A program made the position numbers and the translations under genes. DNA of 5,277 nt, taken from NCBI GenBank assembly GCA_020853405.1, contig JADYYZ010000531.1:1-5277 (forward strand). Direction: 5' to 3'. Each line of letters begins with the position of its first letter. Within the stretch, counting starts at the first letter, position 1. A model generated the notes under the pieces. That model ran no database searches. It was not told the DNA's origin and worked only from the letters and a program-made list of their open reading frames with translations. The stretch comes from Acetobacteraceae bacterium. GTDB taxonomy: Bacteria > Pseudomonadota > Alphaproteobacteria > Acetobacterales > Acetobacteraceae. Positions 1 to 5,277 of this stretch are shown one piece after another.

Positions 1-1435
1 AAAACCGCGGCGCCATCACCGCCTCCTGCATCGTCATGCCGAATTCCAGCACGTTCAGCACCACCTGCAGCAGCGCGACCCCGATCCAGGCAGCACCTGG
101 CGCGCCGAGCGTCATCACCGGCCGGTCGGCCTCGAACACGATCATCGGCGCCATCGACGAGAAGCGCTTCTTGCCCGGCGCAATCGACCCTGCCCGCCCG
201 GGGCGCGGATCGTACCAGTTCATCGCCCCGTTCAGCATGAAGCCGGTGCCCGGCGGGATCACGCCCGAGGCGGTGCCAAGCGTATGCGTCATGCTCGCCA
301 CCATGCCGTCGGCGTCGGCACAGGAGATGGTGGTGGTGTTGGCGGCATCGCTGGTGACGCGGGCAAGACTCGTCTTCTCGCCGCGGCGGATTCTTGCGGC
401 GCAGTCGCTGGTGTAGGCATCACCCAGCAGCCGGTCGAGCGGCGGCGGGATGAAGGCGGGATCGCCGATATGCTCCTCCTTGTCGCGCCCGGCGATCTTC
501 ATCGCCTCGGCCAGCACGCGGATATATTCGGGGCTGTTGTGGCCGAGTGCCGCGAGGTCGAAATGCTCCAGGATGCGTAGCGCCTCGCCGACCACGATGC
601 CGCCGGCGGGCGGTGCCGGCAGCGCGAACCGCCAGCGCCGCCAGGTCAGCCACATCGGCGCTTGCGTGCGGGTACGGAAATCGGCGAGATCCTGCGCGGT
701 CATCAGCCCGCCATGCCTGGCCATGTCGTCCGCCATCAGGCGGGCCAGTGCGCCGGTGTAGAAATTCTCGACCCCGCCGGCGGCGATGCCGGAAAGCGTG
801 CGCGCGAGCGCGGGGTTGCGCACCTGGTCTCCCGGCCGCTTGGCGGTGCCGTCGGGGCGCATGTACAGCTCGCGGCCCTCTTCCGTGTGGGCGAGCTTCC
901 TGGTCCAGGGCAGCCGGCCATAGCGCTGCTCGTCCATGGTGAAGATCGCGTGCATGTGCGGCCGCACCAGGAACCCCTCCTCGGCCAGCGCGATCGCGTG
1001 CTCGAACAGCGTGTTCCACGTCGCGCGGCCGAACCGCGCGTGCGCATCGGCATAGACGCGAAGCGCGCCAGGCGTGGTGACGGCGGTGTGGCCGAGCTCG
1101 TTCACGTGCCCCTTCATCACGTAGCCGTAGCCGTCGCTGCACTCGCCCAGGAACACGTCCTGCCACATCGCGGGCGTGCAGCCGGCGGGGCAGGTGGACA
1201 GGCCATCAAGCACCACGGTTTCCCGCGTGCGCGGATCATAAAGGGTGAGCACACCAAGCCCGCCGATGCCGCACATCATCGGATCGACGACACCCTGGGC
1301 GAGGCCGCAGGCGAGCAGCGCATCGAGCGCGTTGCCGCCTGCCGCCAGCATCGCCTGGCCGGCTTCCACCGCCTCGGGCTGGGGGGCGACGATCATCGCG
1401 CGCGGGCTGGGAAGACGACGGGCAGGATAGGCCAT
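1..1435 (-). CDS. Gamma-glutamyltransferase-family Ntn hydrolase (partial, C-terminus beyond window)
   Basis: 478 codons are visible; the frame stays open to the left edge, so only the C-terminal end is missing. Family members are made as a proenzyme that cuts itself before a threonine, which becomes the nucleophile for hydrolysing or transferring gamma-glutamyl (or other acyl) groups. Seen: the N-terminal core GGNALDALLACG (33-44) with CGIGGLG (55-61); the putative cleavage/nucleophile site N366-TTT-IS (Thr367); the GTGFMLN loop (396-402); SIAPGKKR (417-424); SSMAP (426-430); and the late motif QEAVMAPRF (470-478). The ATG at 1435 is preceded by AGGGGAA 11 nt upstream. There is no signal peptide, unlike classical periplasmic GGT. 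Aligned from memory with E. coli GGT, the equivalents of Arg114, Asn411, Gln430 and Asp433 appear to be Leu, Gly, Ala and Trp. This suggests a YwrD- or acylase-like branch rather than a true GGT. Family is certain; substrate is not. Confidence 0.93.
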   Translation of the reverse strand, partial: MAYPARRLPSPRAMIVAPQPEAVEAGQAMLAAGGNALDALLACGLAQGVVDPMMCGIGGLGVLTLYDPRTRETVVLDGLSTCPAGCTPAMWQDVFLGECSDGYGYVMKGHVNELGHTAVTTPGALRVYADAHARFGRATWNTLFEHAIALAEEGFLVRPHMHAIFTMDEQRYGRLPWTRKLAHTEEGRELYMRPDGTAKRPGDQVRNPALARTLSGIAAGGVENFYTGALARLMADDMARHGGLMTAQDLADFRTRTQAPMWLTWRRWRFALPAPPAGGIVVGEALRILEHFDLAALGHNSPEYIRVLAEAMKIAGRDKEEHIGDPAFIPPPLDRLLGDAYTSDCAARIRRGEKTSLARVTSDAANTTTISCADADGMVASMTHTLGTASGVIPPGTGFMLNGAMNWYDPRPGRAGSIAPGKKRFSSMAPMIVFEADRPVMTLGAPGAAWIGVALLQVVLNVLEFGMTMQEAVMAPRF

Positions 1436-1446
1436 GGCGTGTGCGG

Positions 1447-1453
1447 TTCCCCT
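1447..1453 (-). promoter_or_regulatory. Ribosome binding site of the GGT-like gene
   Basis: On the minus strand this reads AGGGGAA, 11 nt before the ATG at 1435. The spacing is a little long but it is the only purine-rich stretch upstream. It supports the ATG start, which gives an N-terminus with no export signal. Confidence 0.45.
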
Positions 1454-1467
1454 GGAAGGGCGCGTAC

Positions 1468-1496
1468 TTGCCGCGCCGCTGCCGGTTCAGTCTAAT
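1468..1496 (+). promoter_or_regulatory. Putative sigma-70-type promoter for the solute-binding protein gene
   Basis: TTGCCG (1468-1473, 4/6 to TTGACA) and TCTAAT (1491-1496, 5/6 to TATAAT) are separated by exactly 17 bp. Transcription would begin near 1503, leaving a leader of about 44 nt before the ATG at 1547. The site lies in the 111-bp divergent gap (1436-1546), where a promoter is expected. I saw no equally good box pair for the leftward gene. No experimental support is available. Confidence 0.42.
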
Positions 1497-1507
1497 GCCC
1501 GAGGCAT
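1495..1507. repeat. Small dyad ATGCC-N3-GGCAT at the promoter start region
   Basis: A perfect 5-bp inverted repeat with a 3-nt spacer (CGA) begins inside the putative -10 hexamer and covers the predicted start point. The position would suit an operator for a repressor. In such GC-rich DNA a 5-bp dyad can easily arise by chance, so this is only a candidate. Confidence 0.2.
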
Positions 1508-1534
1508 CGTCCGCAAGCCGGTGCCGCCGCGAAT

Positions 1535-1540
1535 GAGGAG
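1535..1540 (+). promoter_or_regulatory. Ribosome binding site deciding the solute-binding protein start
   Basis: GAGGAG lies 6 nt before the ATG at 1547 but only 3 nt before an in-frame GTG at 1544. The spacing favours ATG 1547 over the one-codon-longer GTG start. Confidence 0.7.
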
Positions 1541-1546
1541 ACCGTG

Positions 1547-3133
1547 ATGAAGATCAGGCTGGGCCGTCGTACCGCGCTGGCATCGCTTGCCGCGGCGGGG
1601 TTGCCGCGCCTCGCGCTCGCCCAGCCCGGCCTGCTGCGCATCGGCGCGCTGACCGATCCGCCGGTCGATCCGCACTGGCTCTATCTGTCGTCGAACATGG
1701 CCTACAGCCAGCACATCTTCGATGCGCTCGCCTACAAGAACGACCGCTCGCAGGCAGGGCCGGGGCTCGCCGAATCCTGGCGCGTGCTCGATGAGCACAG
1801 CTGGGAATTCACGCTGCGCGAGGGCGTGCGTTTCCACGACGGCACGCCGCTTTCCGCCGACGATGTCGCCTTCACGATCGAGCGCGTGCCCTCGCTCGCC
1901 GGCAACCCCGGCCCCTATACGCCGAACCTGCGCGGCATGACCAAGGTCGAGGTGCTGGATGCGCGGCGGCTCCGGTGCACCACGGCCGGCCCGGTGCCGA
2001 CGCTGCCGGCCAATCTCGGCAGCATCTATGTCGTCTCGCGCCGTGCCGCCGCCGGCGCCCAGCCCGCCGATTTCCGCGCCGGCCGGGCGGCGATCGGTAC
2101 CGGCCCCTACCGCTTCGTGTCCTACGCCCAGGCCGAGAAGCTCGAGCTGGTCCGCAACGATGCCTATTTCGGCGCGAAGCCGGCGTTCGAACGCGCGGTG
2201 TTCCGGGTGATCCCGAACGCGGCCGCACGCGCCGCCGCGCTGCTGGCAGGCGAGGTCGACCTGATCGATTTCGTGCCGCCGGAACTGCTGGCGGCCCTTG
2301 CCCGCAACCCGGCCATCGAGGTGCTGTCGAGGCCGTCCGACCGGGTGATCTTCCTGGTGCCCGACACCGATCGCGCGGTCTCGCCTTTCGTGCGCGCGCA
2401 CGACGGCGCCGAGCTCGCCACCAACCCGTTGCGCGATCTGCGCGTGCGCCGCGCGATGTCGCTTGCGATCAACCGCGAGGCGCTGTGCCGCCAGACCATG
2501 GATGGCCTGGCCGAGGCAACCGGCCAGCTGGTGCCGCGCGGCTATCTGGGCCACAGCGACGATCTGGCGCCGGATCCCTACGACCCCGAGCGCGCGCGCG
2601 CGCTTCTGGCCGAGGCCGGCTACCCGCAGGGCTTCAGGATGACGCTGCACGGCCCGAGCGGCCGCTACGTCAACGACGCGCGGGTCGCGCAGGCGCTTGG
2701 TGCCATGCTGACCCGCATCGGCATCGAGACCCAGGTCGAAACGATGCCGGTCAGCACCTTCTTCAGCCGCTCGAACGCGCGGCGGCGCGAGTTCAGCCTG
2801 CACCTTCTGGGCTGGGGCAGCTCGGGCGACGGCGAGGCAGGCTACGGGCTTTCGACGCTGATCCATACGAAGACGCCGGACGGCCGTATCGGCGGCACCA
2901 ACACCGGCGGCTATTCCAACCAGGCGGTCGATGCCGCGATCGCCGAGGCGCTGCGCGCGTTCGAGCGCGATGCCCGCGAGGCGGCGCTGCAGCGCGCCAT
3001 GCGCCTCGCGATGGACGATGTCGCGGTCATTCCGCTCTATGTGCAGTACACCACCGTCGCCGTGCGGCGCGGCATTGCCTATGCCGTGCGCGACGACGAG
3101 AAGACGCTGGCGATGAACGCGCGCCCCGCCTGA
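1547..3133 (+). CDS. ABC transporter substrate-binding protein, family 5 (peptide/opine/nickel type)
   Basis: 528 residues, a normal length for the DppA/OppA-like family. The protein would sit in the periplasm, bind a solute (often a di- or oligopeptide) and deliver it to a DppBCDF-type permease. The N-terminus has a twin-arginine (GRRTALA, residues 6-12), a hydrophobic stretch and a likely cut after LALA (residue 25), so export is by Tat or Sec. Family hallmarks are present: GLAESW (73-78), the WEFTLREGVRFHDGTPLSADD block (86-106), IGTGPYRF (183-190) and LVRNDAYFG (201-209). The RVRRAMSLAINRE and YDPERARALLAEAGYP blocks lie further on. The C-terminus is intact. It is divergent from the GGT-like gene, and no permease or ATPase gene is seen, so it looks like an orphan binding protein or the first gene of a unit interrupted here by a convergent gene. 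The substrate cannot be told from sequence; a peptide is a guess from the family and neighbour. Confidence 0.95.
   Translation: MKIRLGRRTALASLAAAGLPRLALAQPGLLRIGALTDPPVDPHWLYLSSNMAYSQHIFDALAYKNDRSQAGPGLAESWRVLDEHSWEFTLREGVRFHDGTPLSADDVAFTIERVPSLAGNPGPYTPNLRGMTKVEVLDARRLRCTTAGPVPTLPANLGSIYVVSRRAAAGAQPADFRAGRAAIGTGPYRFVSYAQAEKLELVRNDAYFGAKPAFERAVFRVIPNAAARAAALLAGEVDLIDFVPPELLAALARNPAIEVLSRPSDRVIFLVPDTDRAVSPFVRAHDGAELATNPLRDLRVRRAMSLAINREALCRQTMDGLAEATGQLVPRGYLGHSDDLAPDPYDPERARALLAEAGYPQGFRMTLHGPSGRYVNDARVAQALGAMLTRIGIETQVETMPVSTFFSRSNARRREFSLHLLGWGSSGDGEAGYGLSTLIHTKTPDGRIGGTNTGGYSNQAVDAAIAEALRAFERDAREAALQRAMRLAMDDVAVIPLYVQYTTVAVRRGIAYAVRDDEKTLAMNARPA
2590..2603. repeat. Alternating (GC)7 run
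   Basis: Fourteen consecutive alternating G and C bases lie inside the solute-binding protein gene, coding for part of ERARALL. Alternating GC can adopt Z-DNA and is prone to slippage, but here it is compatible with ordinary Arg/Ala codons in a GC-rich genome. Confidence 0.5.
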
Positions 3134-3153
3134 AGCCGGCGCGCCGGCGTCAG
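3130..3153. terminator. Near-perfect palindrome between convergent genes, possible bidirectional terminator
   Basis: The 24-bp stretch is symmetric except for one mismatched pair (A3134/G3149), with the perfect core GCCGGCGCGCCGGC at 3135-3148. It contains both convergent stop codons: TGA at 3131-3133 for the plus-strand gene and TGA (read TCA) at 3150-3152 for the minus-strand gene. As a hairpin it gives a 5-bp GC stem with a CGCG loop and a further 4 bp below the mismatch. No T-run follows on either side, so it is not a classical intrinsic terminator. It may slow polymerase or block 3' exonucleases. Confidence 0.35.
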
Positions 3154-4091
3154 ACCAGCGCCTTGCTCTCCGCGGCCAGCGCGCGGCGGCGCGCGGCCAG
3201 CAGCACGGCGACCGCGCAGGACGCCATCCGGCTTTCCACCGAATCGGCGCGGCTGGTCAGCATCACCGGCACGCGCGCCCCCAGCACGATGCCCGCGGCG
3301 TCGGCATCCGCCAGGAACGACAGGCTTTTCGCGAGCATGTTGCCGGCCTCGAGGTCGGGCACGACCAGGATGTCGGCATTGCCCGCCACCGGGCCGCCGA
3401 TGCCCTTGATCCGTGCCGCCTCCGGGTTGATCGCGTTGTCGAGCGCGAGCGGCCCGTCCAGCAGGCCGCCGGTGATCTGGCCGCGGTCGGCCATCTTGCA
3501 CAGCGCCGCCGCCTCCACCGTCGAGGCGATCTTCGGGCTGATCGATTCGGTCGCCGACAGCAGCGCCACCCGCGGCTCGGCGATGCCGAGCGCGTGCGCG
3601 AGCTCGATCGCGTTCTGCACGATGTCGGCCTTGTCTTCCAGCCCGGGCGCGATGTTGATCGCGGCATCGGTGATGATCAGCGCCTTGGCGTATTTCGGCA
3701 CGTCCAGCACGAAGCAGTGGCTGATCCGCCGCCCCGTGCGCAGGCCGCAGGCGCGGTCGACCACCGCCGCGACCAGCTCGTCGGTGTGCAGCGAGCCCTT
3801 CATCACCGCTTCCGCCCTGCCTTCGCGCACCAGCTCCACCGCCCGGGCGGCCGAGGCGTGGCTGTGTTCGGTCGCCACCAGCTCGTAACTGCTGATATCG
3901 AGGTCGGCGGCATTGGCAGCAGCGGTGATGCGGTGCGCCGGCCCGACCAGGATCGGGGTGATGATGCCGGCCCGCGCGGCATCGATCGCGCCCGACAGCG
4001 AGGTGGCATCGCACGGGTGCGCAACCGCGGTCGGCAGCGGCGGCAGCGCCGCGACCGACGCGATCAGGCGCTGGTATTTCTCGTGTGCCAT
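3150..4091 (-). CDS. Phosphate acyltransferase (phosphate acetyl/butyryltransferase family)
   Basis: 313 residues from the ATG at 4091. The family reversibly moves an acyl group between CoA and phosphate in the cytoplasm (acetyl-CoA or butyryl-CoA to acyl phosphate). The whole single-domain fold is recognisable: HPCDATSLSGAIDAA near the N-terminus; GIITPILVGPAHRI; EAVMKGSLHTDELV; the ALIITDAAINIAP block; VALLSATESISPKIAST; DGPLALDNAIN; ADILVVPDLEAGNMLAKSL; and the C-terminal VPVMLTSRADS. It resembles the transferase half of alphaproteobacterial MaoC-Pta fusions, but no MaoC hydratase domain is attached. Whether acetyl (pta) or butyryl (ptb) is preferred cannot be told, so no symbol is given. 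A GTG at 4130 overlaps the upstream stop as GTGA and would add 13 residues. I prefer ATG 4091 because homologues begin near AHEKYQRLI and a weak GCGGAA lies 6 nt upstream. No acetate kinase gene is adjacent. Confidence 0.92.
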   Translation of the reverse strand: MAHEKYQRLIASVAALPPLPTAVAHPCDATSLSGAIDAARAGIITPILVGPAHRITAAANAADLDISSYELVATEHSHASAARAVELVREGRAEAVMKGSLHTDELVAAVVDRACGLRTGRRISHCFVLDVPKYAKALIITDAAINIAPGLEDKADIVQNAIELAHALGIAEPRVALLSATESISPKIASTVEAAALCKMADRGQITGGLLDGPLALDNAINPEAARIKGIGGPVAGNADILVVPDLEAGNMLAKSLSFLADADAAGIVLGARVPVMLTSRADSVESRMASCAVAVLLAARRRALAAESKALV

Positions 4092-4126
4092 GTGGGGTTC
4101 CGCTGCGGCGTGGGTCGCCGCCACAC

Positions 4127-4711
4127 TCACCCGGGGCTGGCGGCAGCGTCAATCACCGCCGCGCGGGTGCTGCCGGCCGGCGCCGGCGCCACCAGCTCGC
4201 GGATGCGCGCGATGGCGCGCGGCGCGTCCCACGCCGCCGCCCCCTCCAGCCGCGCGACCTCGCTTCGGTCGCGATCGAGGATCACCGTGGTGGGCAGGCC
4301 GCGGATGCCGAAGGCGCGGCCGGCGGCACCGCGGGGATCGAGCCAGATCGGCAGGCCGGAAATCCCGACCCGCTCATAGAAGGCACGCACCACCGGCACG
4401 CCGCCGCGGTCCTGGCTGGCCGCGACCACCCTGACGCCCTCGCCCGCGAGCGCGGCCGCGAGGCGGGCAAGTGCCGGCATCTCCTCGACGCAGGGCGGGC
4501 ACCAGGTGGCCCAGAAATTCAGCACCAGGCCCTGCCCGGAAAAGGCATCGGAAGCCACCTCACTGCCCGCGGCGTCGTGCAGCGTGAAGTCGGGCGAGGG
4601 GCGCGGCCTTGCGTGCAGCTGCAGCCGCTCCAGCACGCCCTCGGCCAGCAGTTTGCCCGGGCAGGACCCGGCGGCTAGAACCCAGACAGCCAGCCGCCGC
4701 GAGAGAACCAT
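4127..4711 (-). CDS. TlpA/ResA-family thiol-disulfide oxidoreductase (thioredoxin-like, exported)
   Basis: 194 residues. TlpA, ResA and DsbE-type proteins reduce disulfides outside the cytoplasm, for example in cytochrome c or cytochrome oxidase maturation. The active site WATWCPPC has its cysteines at 71 and 74 and is followed by VEEMPAL. The cis-proline loop GLPTT (Pro140) precedes the strand VILDRD, as in the thioredoxin fold. The N-terminus (MVLSRRLAVWVLAAGSC) has a twin-arginine and a short hydrophobic stretch. AAGSC (Cys17) is a weak lipobox, so it may be a lipoprotein, a membrane-anchored protein or a Sec substrate. ATG 4711 is chosen because AGGAG lies 8 nt upstream; an in-frame upstream start at 4756 would add 15 residues ahead of the signal and has no such support. 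The gene is head-to-head with argH and runs into the phosphate acyltransferase gene. Its exact partner is unknown. Confidence 0.92.
   Translation of the reverse strand: MVLSRRLAVWVLAAGSCPGKLLAEGVLERLQLHARPRPSPDFTLHDAAGSEVASDAFSGQGLVLNFWATWCPPCVEEMPALARLAAALAGEGVRVVAASQDRGGVPVVRAFYERVGISGLPIWLDPRGAAGRAFGIRGLPTTVILDRDRSEVARLEGAAAWDAPRAIARIRELVAPAPAGSTRAAVIDAAASPG
4653..4681 (+). promoter_or_regulatory. Candidate promoter for argH inside the thioredoxin-like gene
   Basis: TTGCCC (4653-4658, 4/6 to TTGACA) and TAGAAC (4676-4681, 4/6 to TATAAT) are spaced 17 bp apart. A start near 4688 would give a leader of about 21 nt carrying the argH ribosome site. The layout resembles the TTGCC-type promoter proposed at 1468-1496. 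Because the two start codons overlap, any argH promoter must lie within the opposing coding sequence, which makes this position reasonable. Box matches are modest. Confidence 0.28.
4701..4705 (+). promoter_or_regulatory. Ribosome binding site of argH
   Basis: GAGAG sits 4 nt before the argH ATG at 4710. On the other strand these bases are sense codons (Leu3-Arg5) of the thioredoxin-like protein, so the site is constrained by both genes. Confidence 0.5.
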
Positions 4712-5277
4712 GCAGAACGCTCCTGAAAGCCCGCCGCCCCCCTCGGCCGCCGCCAATCGCCTGTGGGGCGGGCGCTACGAAGCCGGACCGAGCGCGGTGA
4801 TGACCGCCATCAACGCCTCGATCGGCTTCGACCGCAAGATGTGGCGCCAGGACATCCTCGGCTCAAGGGCGCACGCGGCGATGCTGGCGGCGGCCGGAAT
4901 CATCAGCGAGGCCGACCGCGAGGCGATCCATGCCGGGCTGGATGCGATCGCCGCCGAGATCGCGGCCGGCAGTTTCACCTTCAGCGAGGCGCTGGAGGAT
5001 ATCCACATGAACATCGAGGCGCGGCTGGCCGAGAAGATCGGCGAACCCGCCCGCCGCCTGCACACCGCGCGCAGCCGCAACGACCAGGTGGCGCTCGATG
5101 TCCGGCTGTGGGTGCGCGATGCGATCGACGGGCTGGACCAGCAGCTGCTGGGGGTGATGCGGGCGCTGGCCGATCGCGCCGCCGAGCACGCAGACTGGGT
5201 GATGCCCGGCTTCACCCACCTGCAAGCGGCCCAGCCCACCACCTTCGGCCACCATCTGCTTGCCTACGTGGAGATGC
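4710..5277 (+). CDS. argH: Argininosuccinate lyase (partial, N-terminal 189 residues)
   Basis: Cytoplasmic enzyme of the fumarase/aspartase superfamily that splits argininosuccinate into arginine and fumarate, the last step of arginine biosynthesis; active as a homotetramer. The first 189 residues are present and the frame runs off the right edge (full length is usually about 460). Clear signatures: LWGGRYEAGPS (18-28), the QDILGSRAHAAML block (47-59), EDIHMNIEARL (96-106), the substrate-binding HTARSRNDQVALD (118-130) and GFTHLQAAQPTTFGHH (167-182) with the conserved active-site His170. A short proline-rich lead of about 15 residues precedes the conserved region, which fits start ATG 4710; the next in-frame starts (near 4797) would cut into conserved sequence. 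The start codon overlaps that of the divergent TlpA-like gene. The signature SSMPQKKNP would lie beyond the window and cannot be checked. Confidence 0.97.
   Translation, partial: MQNAPESPPPPSAAANRLWGGRYEAGPSAVMTAINASIGFDRKMWRQDILGSRAHAAMLAAAGIISEADREAIHAGLDAIAAEIAAGSFTFSEALEDIHMNIEARLAEKIGEPARRLHTARSRNDQVALDVRLWVRDAIDGLDQQLLGVMRALADRAAEHADWVMPGFTHLQAAQPTTFGHHLLAYVEM
4720..4724 (-). promoter_or_regulatory. Ribosome binding site of the TlpA-like gene
   Basis: AGGAG on the minus strand, 8 nt before the ATG at 4711, is the strongest Shine-Dalgarno on that side and decides the start. On the plus strand the same bases fall in argH codons 4-5 (Ala-Pro), so the leader of one gene is coding sequence of the other. 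Confidence 0.65.

Noticed and set aside
420..1166. 248-codon minus-strand frame in the GGT-like gene, and overlapping plus-strand frames at 36-1495
   Set aside because: The GGT family motifs run continuously in the neighbouring frame from 1435 to the window edge; these frames give Arg-rich shadow translations. There is no frameshift in the real gene.
2590..2603. (GC)7 run as a possible Z-DNA or phase-variation tract
   Set aside because: It codes in frame for normal Arg/Ala codons in a GC-rich gene, and the dinucleotide unit is short; no sign of a regulated switch.
1487..2866. 459-codon open frame on the minus strand, antisense to the solute-binding protein gene
   Set aside because: Arg/Ala/Gly/His-rich translation with no recognisable domain. 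It mirrors a gene with full family-5 homology; high GC with few stop codons explains the length.
1975..3888. 637-codon open frame on the plus strand spanning the end of the binding protein and most of the acyltransferase gene
   Set aside because: It overlaps two well-supported genes on opposite strands and gives a low-complexity Arg/Ala/Ser-rich product, a typical GC-rich shadow frame.
4160..4190. Repeated GCCGGC/GGCGCC blocks near the 3' end of the TlpA-like gene, considered as a hairpin terminator
   Set aside because: They lie within codons for an Ala/Pro-rich tail and have no T-run; such self-complementary blocks are frequent throughout this GC-rich DNA.
4085..4678. Plus-strand frame of 197 codons antisense to the TlpA-like gene
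   Set aside because: No domain, His/Arg/Gly-rich, and fully overlaps a protein with an intact CPPC thioredoxin motif.
4712..4756. Longer start for the TlpA-like protein at 4756
   Set aside because: It would add a Gly-rich stretch before the signal sequence, and the strong AGGAG lies 8 nt before ATG 4711 rather than before 4756.
4775..5255. Minus-strand frames of 155 and 130 codons antisense to argH
   Set aside because: argH motifs are unambiguous on the plus strand; the antisense products are Ser/Ala/Arg-rich without family features.
1..5277. Search for CRISPR arrays, tRNA/rRNA genes, insertion sequences, toxin-antitoxin or defence genes
   Set aside because: No regularly spaced repeats, cloverleaf signatures, terminal inverted repeats or transposase/defence motifs were seen; every stretch over 300 bp is covered by a housekeeping or transport-type gene.

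Overview
The window is GC-rich (roughly 70% by eye) with strong G/C bias at third codon positions. It reads as ordinary chromosome of an alphaproteobacterium, most plausibly Rhodospirillales/Acetobacteraceae (Roseomonas- or Elioraea-like). This rests on protein style, RR-type export signals and the tlpA-like/argH head-to-head pair, an arrangement I recall from alphaproteobacterial chromosomes. It is not a database match. Genes are packed tightly, with only one intergenic gap over 100 bp.

Layout, left to right. (1) Minus strand, position 1435 running off the left edge: a gamma-glutamyltransferase-family Ntn hydrolase without a signal peptide and with changed substrate-pocket residues. (2) A 111-bp divergent intergenic region with a credible promoter for the rightward gene, a small dyad and ribosome binding sites for both genes. 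(3) Plus strand, 1547-3133: a solute-binding protein of the peptide/opine/nickel family 5 ABC class, with no permease or ATPase genes visible. (4) A 16-bp convergent gap inside a near-perfect 24-bp palindrome that includes both stop codons. (5) Minus strand, about 4091-3150: a phosphate acyltransferase (Pta/Ptb family). (6) Minus strand, 4711-4127: a TlpA/ResA-type thioredoxin-like protein with a CPPC active site, ending in a GTGA overlap or 35 bp before the acyltransferase start. (7) Plus strand, 4710 to the right edge: the N-terminal 189 residues of argininosuccinate lyase (argH).

How the genes may work together: the hydrolase and the solute-binding protein share a divergent control region and could belong to one peptide or amide scavenging function (inference). 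The thioredoxin-like gene and the acyltransferase form a probable two-gene leftward unit. argH is the last step of arginine biosynthesis and diverges from that unit with physically overlapping start codons.

I see no mobile element, CRISPR array, tRNA, rRNA or phage gene, and no convincing new multi-gene system. The most unusual features are the CATG start-on-start overlap at 4709-4712 and the altered pocket of the gamma-glutamyltransferase-like protein.
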